From Smittia aterrima (Eukaryota > Arthropoda > Insecta > Diptera > Chironomidae): a stretch of 64,000 nt of DNA. This document shows, in pieces, positions 24,559-37,200 of this stretch. Each line of letters begins with the position of its first letter. Within the stretch, counting starts at the first letter, position 1. The position numbers and the translations under genes were made by a program. The DNA is taken from assembly GCA_033063855.1 (NCBI GenBank), contig CP093830.1, forward strand, positions 6,882,854-6,946,853, in the 5' to 3' direction. The notes below the pieces were generated by a model. It was not told the origin of the DNA. It made no database searches and saw nothing but the letters and a program-made list of their open reading frames with translations.

Positions 24559-25429
24559 GACAGTTTGTGATGGAAAGTCTTTGGCCTTGTTCAAAATTGG
24601 TGTGCTTTTAAATGACGACATTTGAGTGGTGGAAGAAATATGTTCGATGTCATCAAAAAAAAAACTATTCATGAACGCTTCGCCAATTATACTTAATAAT
24701 CAGTGACCTGGAGGTTGAAGAAGAAGTCTTGATAATGAATTTAAAATGAAGTCACTCCATGTCACTGCCATTTGCGCTTAGATAAACCAAATTTTATGAT
24801 TACTCGCCAAAGCGTTTCTCATTCCGATTCGCAATCTATTTAGCCAGCATCTCTCTCCTTTTCGCAACTCTGACAAATACTTAATTTAAACGCTGTTAAC
24901 TTTTAAACAATCTCATAAGCAACTCACGCATAATCTATCGACATGAAAATATTTTTTTAACTCTATACATCATAATCTCTAAAGGATAAAAGCTTAAACA
25001 AAACATGAACGAGTATTATTTCACTAATTATCGACAAATCACTTATTGCGTAAAACTGTTTTAGTGAGTTCAATGTAAATATCTAGTGCGTTCGTTTCCT
25101 ATTTTTCGATTGCCTGATGAAAGTATTAAAAAGTGTGATCTTTGAAACGAGAGGAAAGTAAGAAAGAAGAAGAAGTGTTTTGCGATATTGTCATTTGTTA
25201 GTTCTGAATATTTTTAACATAAAACAAAAGGAAAACAATTAATCTGTCTCTATTCATCAATAATCAAGTGTAACGATTTTACGCGCATTTGTTACTCAAT
25301 CAATTCACAGATAACTTAAAACTGGGTTTAATGATATTGCCGATTCCATGATTTGATGTACATAAATGTAAGATAAATGCAGAAAAATCCATTTTAACTA
25401 GTCCATAATCAAGGAAAGACTTTTTAGCT
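24559..25429. other. Intergenic, no gene seen
   Basis: AT-rich sequence without supported reading frames. It may hold the 3' UTR of the M1-like gene and, on the minus strand, the 3' end of the small-protein candidate. Confidence 0.4.
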
Positions 25430-26727
25430 TTAGTTTCCAGTGATCTTCTTCCATTCCATTGTTTGTCCATCCTGAAACAAAACAAGAGAAAAGAAATTGC
25501 AATCTAAACGAATCAAAGGAAAGAATTATTATTTTAAAATTTATTTATTGAGAAGAGAGCATGACAATTTGAAAATTGGGTCCGTCACAAAAATGAATTT
25601 GAATTTCAACATCCATTTTAAGAAATTTCGAAGCGATTACCATTAATTCTAGATGTAACAACTGAAGTGAAATCATCCTTTTGTAAAATTAATATTTTCT
25701 AATAAAATCATTCAAATAAGTCAAATATTTCCTCTTTTTTTCGATCGGCTCGTGTTTGAATTTCTCGACAAATATTTTGTTATCGTCAGAAGACAATCGA
25801 TGAAATATTTTTTTACAGAAGGAACAGTTAATGAAACCGTAAGTAAATGATTAGATCAAGACTAACAAACATCATAATTCCATGTCAATATTTGACCAAG
25901 CGCGACGCTTCTTCCAATCACTTCCCTCATTGTTTATTCACTTAATCATCAGCTTGGAGATTCCCATGAAATATTTTTGTTAGCAACAGCGCAGAAAAAT
26001 ATTTTTAGTAAAGTTCAATCTAAGATCCGTTTAGTCTGAAAATTATATTTGGAACGAAAGAATTAAATATTTCGTAAGTAACAAGTTGATATTCAGGTTA
26101 TTCAATGATAAGAGAATTATCAGCTGTTCAGCGATAGCATTACAATCGAAATCTCAAGATTTCTTCCTTGATTCAACTTAGCAACTCTCTTGTTTTCAAC
26201 AAGATTCAACACGTTCTGCAACCTCATTTCTATAACGACACTCGTTATAAGCAAAATGCTAAATTCCATCCAACGGGCAAAAATCCTAATAAAATATTGA
26301 ACCACTTGTTGACGTAGATAGGAAGAAGTGCGACATCGAACCTCGTCCGGTTTTTTAATTTATTCCAACTTCATCTTTATGTTCATTTTTTTAGGGAAAA
26401 CGCGTCGGCTTAAAATATTTTAAGCAAAAAAAAAATTATTAAAGAACGATTCCGGCACAATTGAAAATACCTGATTTCGCTTGTTCGAATAGTCCACAAC
26501 TACACCCGCAACTTGGATCAATAAGCAGTTACTGTCACGGAAAGGAAATTACGTATTTTTAGGGCTTAATTGTCAAGTGTTAATAGTGGAACGTTCAAAA
26601 GAAGAAAATCGTTAGTTAACGTTATTTATAAAACAACCCAAACTTGCCTGATACTCCTTCACTGAAATATTAATTTCTTCGCATTCTCAATTAACCTTGA
26701 CAGCGGCAACACCGCTTCTGACGTCAT
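25430..26727 (-). CDS. Candidate 44-residue small protein, three exons
   Basis: On the minus strand three pieces join with matching phases: 26696-26727 (ATG, donor AG|GTTAAT, phase 2), 26471-26531 (acceptor after a pyrimidine-rich tract ending GACAG, donor AG|GTATTT, phase 0) and 25430-25471 (strong acceptor ttgttttgtttcag, ending in TAA). The product begins MTSEAVLPLSS and ends DGQTMEWKKITGN. The middle is mildly hydrophobic (LLIQVAGVVVDY), too short to be a sure membrane helix. I do not recognise the family. Exon 3 has the best splice signal; the first exon is the least certain. The gene would be divergent from cnc. Chance assembly of short exons cannot be excluded. Confidence 0.35.
26719..26726. 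promoter_or_regulatory. Palindromic CRE-like site TGACGTCA
   Basis: A perfect 8-base CRE/ATF palindrome overlaps the proposed start codon of the small-protein candidate and lies ~350 bases upstream of the first cnc exon. It could serve either gene. Confidence 0.3.
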
Positions 26728-27165
26728 TTGAGTTTAATATGTTTATTTTTTATCGAATGAGTGAGGAAGATAGTCGTGTGCTTTAGAATACTTTGAAATA
26801 TTTCGCTGAAATTTGAGGAAACAACGAAAGGATTTATTTGAACTGTTAACACGTTAGCAAAGAGGTTCGTGGCATGAATGATTTAAAAAACATGAAACAA
26901 AACGATGACACTTTTGTTGAACTCGATAAAAGGTTTTACGCATAACTTTAAGTTTTCAAGCGATTTTTTTTTCGCTTCGAACGAATACAAATGCAAGAAT
27001 CATCATTATCACAAAAGCGAAAAACAGTTTTGTGATTTGAAGCGACGACTAATGTTTTAAAAATTATTTTAGAATTTTAATCGAGGACGACGACGACGAA
27101 GGAAGGATTTGAGTTGACAGAACTATTCCAAGGATTAAAATTAAAGTGAAGAATAAATTTATAAA

Positions 27166-27267
27166 ATGCTGGAACTAGCAGACGATGATCTACTGCCAAG
27201 GATGAGTATGCTCCTATCTCCAAAACCAACAGACTACGATCCACCCTCACCTCCTCTAAAAAAGCCG
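27166..27267 (+). other. cnc: Alternative first coding exon, probably of cnc
   Basis: The ATG at 27166 opens 34 codons beginning MLELADDDLLPRM and ending in phase 0 at a strong GTAAGT donor. An acceptor-like ttattttag just upstream (27064-27072) suggests that a spliced 5' UTR precedes it. The next supported acceptor in phase 0 on this strand is 32910, the second cnc exon, so it probably gives a cnc isoform lacking the 310-residue CncC exon. It could instead belong to a separate transcript. Confidence 0.55.
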
Positions 27268-28296
27268 GTAAGTCTTTCATTTAAACTAAAACACTACGAG
27301 GAAGCGTTTAAAAATTAATGAGCATTGCTATCGTATAAAACTGTGTTGAATAATTCGTCGTGATGATTCAGAATTCAGAGAAAACACGTTGCACAATTTC
27401 CCGCTTCGTTTTAAAAAAGAAAAACTGTTGAAAATATTTGTGAGAAATTTTCTGAAAGAAAATAAATTATTTTACGTAAATATTTCTTGTGACAATTACA
27501 AGGAGACACAAAATTTACGAATGATTCGTTAATTAAAAAACCGGAATCGCGGAAGATTGTTCGAGAATTCCGAAAATCGAATCAGGCAACCGCTGTCTGT
27601 CGATGGCAACTCAATCTTTCGAACATCGAGTGTAATTTCATAAATTTCGTCCTAGCAATCCAATTCCGCGAAAGCATCGCAATTAAATCATTTGTCGTAA
27701 TACGCAATAAAAATCACGTTCGCATCTTTTCTTCGTCATTTACGGTCGACCCCACGATGACGATGACCGGTTGTTGTGAAACGCAAAACAAACGTAACGA
27801 AGAAGTCGAAGTATTTAATTTTAAATCGCACTTTAACTAAGTTTTCCGCGAAATAGATTCAGTTAAACGCGGAATTTTCACAAGGAAACACATGAAAAAG
27901 TTAAAGTCGAGTGGAAAAGTGAAATAGAAAATTAAGAATTGTGAAATACTTCGACAAAACAAGCTAAAAAAAATAATTTTGAGTCATCGAAAGGAATACA
28001 TTACCCAGAAGTAAAGTGAAAAGTGTCGTAAGGAAATCAACAGTCAATGGACTCTTCAATGGGTTAGGGTGGGCGAAGTGCGAGGTATTGAGACCTTCAC
28101 GAGCGTCATAAAGACTTAGACCGAAACGTAGATGTTGCTGTGTTTAGTGCTTTAATTAACTGTTTATTTGCTGATTTGGAAGAAGAAAGAGAATTTTTTA
28201 CAACAACAAAAACAAACGAAAACAAAGACTGCTGCGAATTAGTTTTCTTTCTGCGATAGTGATTAAGAAGAAGTTGCTTAAAATATATCAACAAAG

Positions 28297-31200
28297 ATGA
28301 TCTCAAAAAAGGTTTTATACAGTGAGCAGTTGCTCCAACTAGTTTTAGCACTGAGCTTATTGCAAGTCGACCCAATAAATTACCTAGAATGGGGAGTCTC
28401 ACGCATACACACGTCGGGTATCGGACCTTGGCAACTAGAAGTAGCACACACACCGTTCTCCGAATATCCGTACATGAATCGAAAGAATTACGTTCCTTTA
28501 ATCGAAGATCTGGCGCGGTTGGACCGCGTACACCACAACCACGACGTGCAAGCTTATTTGCTCAATTTCGACAATGCACCTCCTTTTATGGCGAGCAGCA
28601 GTAGCAACAACAATTCAACCACTACTGCTACGAACAACTCCACTTCTACCTCATCCAGTACTGCCGAAAGTGATCGAAGTAATGCGTACAGCAGCAACAA
28701 TGATGGTCCAACAGCAGCGGCTTTGAATCTTGTTAACCTCATTCAAGATCGGTTTCAAGAGCACGGTGGAAATGTCGATGACATCTTTCTTCAATCAGAA
28801 ATCTTTTCGCATAACAACGCTGAGTCAATAATTGATCAGAATCTTGCAGATCTAAGAGACTATGATGAACATCAACTGCCGCACTTCTTGGCCGTGCCAA
28901 CGAAGAATGAAGTTGCTGATCCATGGGACGAGTTTGTTGGATTGCGTGAAGGAACGTCGTCAGAAGAATCGAGTGAGAACCAAAGACTGTCAGGCAGAGA
29001 GATCAGCACCAACGGGACCAGAACACCACCAACTCAAACGTTATCTGCGATAATTGATTGGAATGATTATCTGCCATTCGTGAATGACACGGAATCGAAA
29101 GAAATGAAGAGAGAAGACGAAGAAGAAAAGAAGTTTGAGGCTGTTGTGGTTAAGAAAGAAGAGACTGATGACGTAGGCGAAGAAGACAATAGCAACGTTA
29201 CATCAAACGTTGAACTGACGGTTGAGGTAAGTCACCGCTAAACGAATTAACATAAAGTCGAAAGAAAAAGCTGAATTGAAAAATATGGAAAATCGCCTTG
29301 TGAAATCGCTGTTCGACGTTTCGTCCGAAAAAGGGAAGCTCAGTGAAGCAGTGACACATTTAAGATCGCAATAAAAAAATATAAAACTTTTGCATGTCCT
29401 CAAAACACGGCTCACGACTCGCGTAAGTGAAAATGTCTCTCTCGTGCAATATTCGAATTGCCAAACGACATTCATCTAATGACAAATTGCGTTCTTGTTC
29501 CAAAAATGCAAGGTTTCTTGCACTCGACGACTCGGCAGATGCTCGCTCTCGTGTTGTTTGGACTGGTCGTGGAATATTTTACATCGAACGACATCAAGAT
29601 TTCGCGAAAAGTTCTCTAGAAAATATTCTAAAAATAGAAAAATTCGCATTCGCTGCTTTCTGCGTTGCTCGCACTCATTAACGATGGGTTGAAACGGTGT
29701 GTGCACTTTCAATCCGAATTATATTTACATTAAACTGCACGAGAAGTTAAACCGATCGCTTTTTTTGTTTATAACATTTTTTACATTTCGCTCGCCTTTG
29801 CTTCGTTTCCCTCAGTCCGCTCTGCCAAGTTCAATGAATTCATAAGCGAAAAGAAGAAAACTTTTAATTTTTGTTTTTTCTTTGCTTTCGGCAATAACCG
29901 AGGGATCATTATTCGCTCGGAAAAAAGAGATAGATCGCGACAAAGAGGCGATGATGATGATGATGTGATTGTACTGGTGCGAACATCTGAAGTTTTGTCG
30001 AAGGTCAATGTTAAAAGATCGTTTACATCTATCGTCGCATCATCCTCCCACTTCTCTTTCTAGGATACAAAAAATTATTTTCATTCGTGCTCCAAACGAA
30101 GCCAACGAAGCGTCTGCATTAATTATAAGCGAAAGTTAATTTATTGCGATCGACGCATCTGTTTTTTTCGAGTCGTACCTTGTACGAATGTTTCCTTATA
30201 TCGCGTTCGAAACACATTTCTTTCAAGTCGACCAAGCTTAAAATATTTGAAGATGAAATTCCCGAATTGGAAAAAGAAAAATGTAAATCGAAGTTGCGTT
30301 AGATTTCAAGAGCTTTTCGTATTCGCTATCACGACTTTTATTACAAACTTTACGAGTCGATCGTTTTCGTCGCGGAAGAGAGAACATTGAAAAAGCCGGC
30401 AACAACGTCGCACAGACGAAATCGATGATAAGTCGAAGAAACTCTTTGTTTCTCTCTTCCTTCAAAATTTCTTCTTAGAAAAATAAAAAGTTTACGTTCG
30501 TGTGACGAACGTGTGTCGCCATTGCCATTGTTTAATCTTTTTAAGAGCGATGCATGCTTGACTGATAACAAAAGGTTACATTGTACTTGAAGTATTCGAT
30601 TATGACGATAACCGACTTGTCGGATGCGACTCGTTTCCTATCAATTCGCAAAACAAATCTCTCGCCAATTAGTTCGCTCAATTGACTATTTGATATCAAT
30701 TAAATTTGTGATGAATATTGCTTTCTTGTCAATGTATTTATGTATCAATGATTCGGCTCCAGACAAGTCTCTCACTTGAGAATATTTCTTAAAAACCTCT
30801 TTCTGCTTTCCAGTGTCTTATCAACTTCTCAGAAAATTGGAAGCAAAGTCGTTTGTCGGTCGGCCAGAAACTTATGAAATAATCGAAGAATTCTTGAAAT
30901 CCGCTCACGTGTTACGTCTTCGAGTTTCCTTGAACTTGAAATCTTTCCCTTTGTAATTTCTGGTTTGTCAGTTAATTGTCCAACGTGTGAAAAAAGCGAC
31001 AAGAGGCTCGTTAAGTTGCGTGTAGTTTTTGTTTTTCGAAAAAGTTCACATAAAAATAGACAGACGAGCAACATGGCAATCGCAAATGTCGTCGATAAAC
31101 ACATTTTCAATGAGAATGTTCACCACTACTACTCGGTACGTCTAGAGATCTTGTAAATAATCAATTGAAACGATACTATCAACATATTAGGTGATCGTCA

Positions 31201-34200
31201 ACTTATCAATCATACTCAGTTTCATGGCGAGTTTAAAGCGAGAGCAGCATGGAACTCTTCTCATGAGATTAAAACTTATTAAAAGCGAACGATTAATGAT
31301 TTGACAAAAATCAGAGAGAAAAGTTTATTTTTCGTTGTTGAACTGTTTGACTTATTTTGATTACGATCACATCTGATGATCGTGGGGTGCGGAGTGAACG
31401 GTTTTAACATTCTGCTTTGTTTTGACAGCGTTTGATTGGTACAGAGATCTAATTTCGATCTTGGATGTCTGTCAGCGGATTGTGGCGATTTATTTTCAAT
31501 TTGAGGCTCGTGCGATTCGACATTAAAGCTAATTTGTTGAAATTTTAATCCAATTTGTGATCACAAAGTCATCGAGCGACAAAAGAATCTTCGTCTGTGT
31601 TATATTTAAAGATCTTTGTTGGTGGCATTCATTTCACTTGCGACGACGCCTGCAAGTTCCTCTTACATTTTCGCTTTGAATTTCGTTTGATCTACGAGCT
31701 CTGGGGGTGATAAATGATGAGAAAACCTGTCAAAATATTTTGGTTTTTCATCATCAAAAAGAATGTCGATCGCTTTGCTCTCTCTCAGATCCTTTTCAAT
31801 GAACTTTCTCCTTGCACAATAAAAGACGACGACAACAGATAATTCTCGTTCTTTCTTTCTACAAATTCTCGAATATGTCAATGCTTGAGGATCGTCGATG
31901 ATAAATCGAGTGGAAGTTGCCACTATGCTGGGAACTTTCTTTAGAGAGTTCGACCTCGAGCCGCTATCTTTGAGGCAATTGTTGAATAACAAATTGATTT
32001 CTGATGGTCCTTAAAAGCCACAAAATGTTATCGGCTATTAATTATCTAAAAGAAACATTGTTCGGTTAGAGAGATTTATCGATTATTATTATTTCTCAAC
32101 ACGATGATTAATTGATGTCGCACAGGTTGATGAGGCAGGTCCGATTAAACTTAAACACAATAAAACTGAATTTTAAATGAAGAGGAAAATTATTCCAGAA
32201 ACTATTCTTTACACTAGAAGTTCATTTATAATTTAAAAAATAACTATCGCGTTTCCTAGTTGAGTTAATTTATGTCAACATGTCACGAGAAAACTAATTC
32301 AACCATCGTCGCTGTAGTGCAAGCGTCGAGTAGATAGACTTCGAAAACGGCAACTTCGAAGAGAATTGTTTGTGTTAGTGGCAAAGCAATGAATCATCCC
32401 CACCGAACATAGCTCTTCTTCTTCTTCTGCTTGTGTTGTTGAAGGCGTTGCATGGAATGTTTCCGCCTTCTCCGGTACGATGTCCTGAAAACCATTTATC
32501 AGGAAGACACACGAGAAATGAATAATTTTTTTCGTAATAAATTATCCTTTTCCGTTCGTAATCATGAAAATGGATCGCTGACTTGAAGATAAATTATCAA
32601 CGACTTTAAAAACTTTTCAAATTATCATAATTTCCGTCTTCCTCGTGAATTTCACAATAATGCGCAGAAGAATCGCCAGAATCGCCTGATGTTGAATTGC
32701 AAAGCTCATTAATATTTACAGTTCTCCTATCTTATCATCACGACATGCTTTTCGAAATGATAAGATTAAAATATACAGAAACTTTATTTCTCGACTTATT
32801 TCTTCCAAATCTCAAGAGGAAAAGTTCTTTCAGTCTGACTAGCTCTCAACTGGAGCAAATGTTGATTAATTTTCTTTTTTTCTATTTTGATATTGGCTAA
32901 AATAAATCAGGAAATGGACCTAATTGAAGTGCTGTGGAAGCAAGATGTCGACTTGGGCTATAATCCGATAATTCCAACGCTTAATCCCGGACAACAGAAG
33001 GAGAGCAGCTCTGAGGATGAGATCGAGAAGTTAAAGGCATTACTGGAGTTAAAGACAGATAAGGTAAAGTGCGATAAGCAAGTGGAAAACTGCCAGGATT
33101 TTTTCTAATGCGTTTTGCAGAAGAGATTATCCGTAAAGAAAATATCAATAAAGATTTATTTTCTATTCTTTCTATTTTAATGCTTTTTTAGAAGTCTGAT
33201 GGTGACGAGAAAGATAAGAGCAACTCATTGGGCGATCCGTGGGCAGGTCTATCATACACGGTTGACACCGAAACAGGTGAGTCTACTACGAGTGAGAGAT
33301 AGCCTTTTACGTTTGATAAAGATGAAGACGTAGCTTAAAAATAGAACGTGACGCTCTAACTAAAATTGAATATATTTTTATAAATGATCTTGACTCGGTG
33401 ACAAAGGATTTCTAATAATAATGACGTTAAGCAGTGAAAGGACTCTCTGTGCTACCTGAAAATTTCTCCCTTCGTTATGAATATTTCATACTTTTCATAC
33501 TTTTTGTCCAAACCCAAATAATGAAAAAATATCTCTCCATTGAAACTTCTCCAAGCTCTAACATTGATCACTCAAGATAAGAGCGAGCAACAACATGATG
33601 CAATGTAACAGCGTAAATTCCTCGTTCATGTTACATTTAATTGCTTCAAACATTCATTTTGAAAAAATCTCTCAACTCAACGTCAAAATATCATGTTCAA
33701 CCTTTCAACAATTAAAAATACTTCAAGACTTAGTTTCGTTGGAAAAGTTTTTTGAAAAATGAATTTTATGTTTCGGGGCCCGGGAAGAAGCGAATTAAAA
33801 TTACAGCATAGGCAATGGGTGGAAAGCCTGATATCCAATCTAGAAGCGAAGGAAGATGAAAAGAAAGAGGGAAAAAAAACATCAAAAAATGCGCGCTGTA
33901 CTGTGCTGATCACAAGAAAGGGAACAACAATTTGGAATTTTCATTTATTGCAACGTAACTCTCGAGTCATTTTTCATCTCGAATGGATGGTTTTTAAATG
34001 AAAATGTGGAGGAAAAAACTGTAATGTGTTAGGAGCTTGCTATCGTCTCTCCATGCGTGAGCTGTCGGTTTGCTTTTTTTTTGCGTGTGTGTACGAGCTC
34101 ACAAATCCATTTCTCAAACATCACAGAACGAAGCAGAGGAAAATCCTCGATTTAATTTGTATTAAGTGCCTTGGGTCGTACCATGCGATATCCTTTTTTT

Positions 34201-37200
34201 TGCGAGCGAAAGCACAATGTCGAGCAGTAAAGAAAGAAAATATTGTGTTCGTTTTTCGGGGGCCGTCCAAACGTCGCTGTTCTCGAATCCCTCGGACGAT
34301 GAAAAAGAAATCCCAGAATCTCATTAACCGCAGAAACATTTTTTTTTTTCAAAGCGAAATGGCTGAAGTTGAATGCGAGGAGATGTAATGGAAGAAAAAT
34401 AATTAATGATCCCTTCCACTGATGAAGAAAGGCGCACCAGAAAAAAAAATATTAATATTTTGATGAATTATATGGCGATGGGGATTAATTATACGACGGA
34501 GCGCCTCGGCTAGCGATTCAAAATGAATTCTGGCAATCAAGCAAACACAGTGGGATTGAAAATCGAAAACACGAAATGATTTCTTTAAAAGAAAAAATAA
34601 TCTTTCATTGAATGTTCCAAAGATGGTAAAGATTAGCTGGAGAAGGAGATGAAAAGTTTATAATTAAATCGAGACCACAATATATTGACGCAGACGAAAG
34701 TAAACTGGATAATTAAAAGAATAAATATGATCAGGTCTCAACAAGCTTTCTCGAGATGCTTTCCTCGAGACTGAACTTGATTAAAGAATTTGTTGAAATA
34801 ACAAGTGTGGAGATGCTTCAGTCTCAAATTTCCCAGAACATTCGTCACTGAAATGTTTATTTAAGGCCGTTCACCCAAATGTCGACTCGAGATCGTCCAC
34901 TCGATGTCAACAAAGCAAAGCAACTCAAGATGAGACATTCTTTCCACGAACAATTGCTTGCCGAACAGATTTTCTAGTCGACAAGTTCACCTGAAGTGGA
35001 ATTTCGAGTGGAACTACTTACTTTTGTCACCCAACATCCTTTAACCTGATCATCGCGTCATCGTCGCGTGTAATTTTGAAAATCATGAAAACTTTGCCAA
35101 AAAAAAAGTAAACGAGTGAAGAAACTTGATTCTGTCTACGAAAGGGAGACAGAATGAAGTTTCACTTTCGATGGTCGATGATGATTTTTTGTTATGCGCT
35201 GCATTAAACAAAATTAACAAATCATGATGAACGATCGAAATAATTGGTGAAGCGGGCGTTAGTGAATATCGAATCTATCCCAGACAGCCCTGAAACCATG
35301 TGCCGGAGCTTAACCATTACCATGGATAATTTTATGCGTACAGATTCCAAATGAATTAACAGAAATTTCTTTCTGCCGCCGGTGGCGCTTCTCAGCTCTC
35401 GTAAAACTTTCCTTCTTACCCCAGAGAACTTCTTTTGTATCGCTTTATCATCGTTTTTAAACATGTAGATTTTTATTCACTTTTTTTAAGCTTTGCCAGC
35501 AGATTTTCATAAAAGTCATCATGAGCGTGCGAGAGATCATACTTTACTATATTTTAAATACTTTAATACAGTTCGAGCCGCATAACTGTAGAATCATTTT
35601 CGTCTCGAAGATGTCTAGTGATGTTCAGCTCAAACTTTTTTTTGCCGCTTACCAATCAACTCGTCTTCCTCTTCGGCAGAATTTGCTGATGTTTAGAAGC
35701 GTAATGAAGCAACTTTTTTCGTCTGAATCATGGTACTTACTCTCTTTAATTCGGAAACTAACTAAACCTTCGAGTTTTTCAATCGCGAAAGCCCTGAACG
35801 AATTAAATTACTCAACAGACTCTTGAATTAAGCAAGTAATTTCGACTATTTCAATTCGATTGTATGTAAATAATGAAGGAAAAAAAGTTGAAAATCACTT
35901 TCATCCAACAGTTTCTTTAGTTGCTGAGCATCGGCGGTGAATCGATACTCGCTTATGTTGCCATTGTTGGTGGTAACTTCAGAGCTATCGGTTCAATCAA
36001 GCTCAATGTCAATAATTTGAAGAGTAACCGAAAATTAGCAGAGCTTTAGTTAAACAATATGCCGGGTTGGAGAGAAATTAGCAATCAAAATAACAGTTGC
36101 GAGTACAGTTTACAGATTCATTTGAAGCTTTCACTTGAAGACGATGAAAGACTTAAAAGGAACCGCGGATTTTGATTTCTCATAACAAAAGCGCTCAATC
36201 ACACATTTCTCATAAGTAATTGGATACGAATCCAGCTGCGATTTATTTAATTACAGTTTGGAACTGGAGAGATCAGCCATTGCTCAGAAACAACTGTACG
36301 ATCATTGTTCAGCTCCAAAAGACTCGCGCAATTTCCTTTCAAGACTCTTCCACTTATTTTTTAATTAAAATTTTAAGTTTCCATGTTTTGTTCGAAAGCG
36401 TCTTGCGGCGAGTTTTAATTGTTTTCTGAACAATCGCCTATCGTGTGCATCATCTTGGATGAGAAACGCTCCGTCTTAAGCTTCAAGCTGTGATTGTTGT
36501 TACGTCCGTCTGGACTATCTCTGAAGCCTTAAGCAATCAAGACGAATAACGCTCGGATTCTCGCGGTTGAACATTAATTAAACGTCTTCTCTTCCCTCCC
36601 TCGATGGTTTTTCATTTTTTCGGTTATCCATTTTATATAAAGCCATCATTTATCATCATCAGAGCTCCGACAATGCCATTGTGTTGATGTTGCTCTCATA
36701 CAAGCCGTAATGGATATCATAGCTAATCTAAGCCGAAAATGATTTGCCAGTTGTGTTGGTACGGTGTGTGTGAACGAAGGAGAGAAGCGAGAAAGAAGAA
36801 TCGAAACGATTGGTTCATGGCGCAACGCAAAGTTTCTTTTCGTCGTCCGCCTCTTTTCGATATTCCATAAGACGAGTCTTGTGTTTGATTTACGAGTATA
36901 TTGCGCTGTGTCGTGTCGAGACAACAACAAGGGATATCATATTGTATGATTAGTTGTATTTCTCCTTCGAAAAAGCAGCAGCAGCAACAGCCAAGCCCAT
37001 TTTGTTGAACGTGCGTTCGCTTGTATGCGTTACGAGAGACTCTGATCGAAACTTTTTATGCTTTTTATGAGTTTTTTTGTTGGTCTTCAGTATTAGTTCG
37101 ATTCATGTTACGAGTGGAAGTGCTTTTCTGAAGACGCGCGATCTCAAAAAGTGCAGGAGGATACAAAGAAAGCCCCCACTTGATAATATCAAAAAAAGAC

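Noticed and set aside
35521..35826. 101-codon frame in the large cnc intron
   Set aside because: No splice sites in phase with cnc and no similarity I can name.
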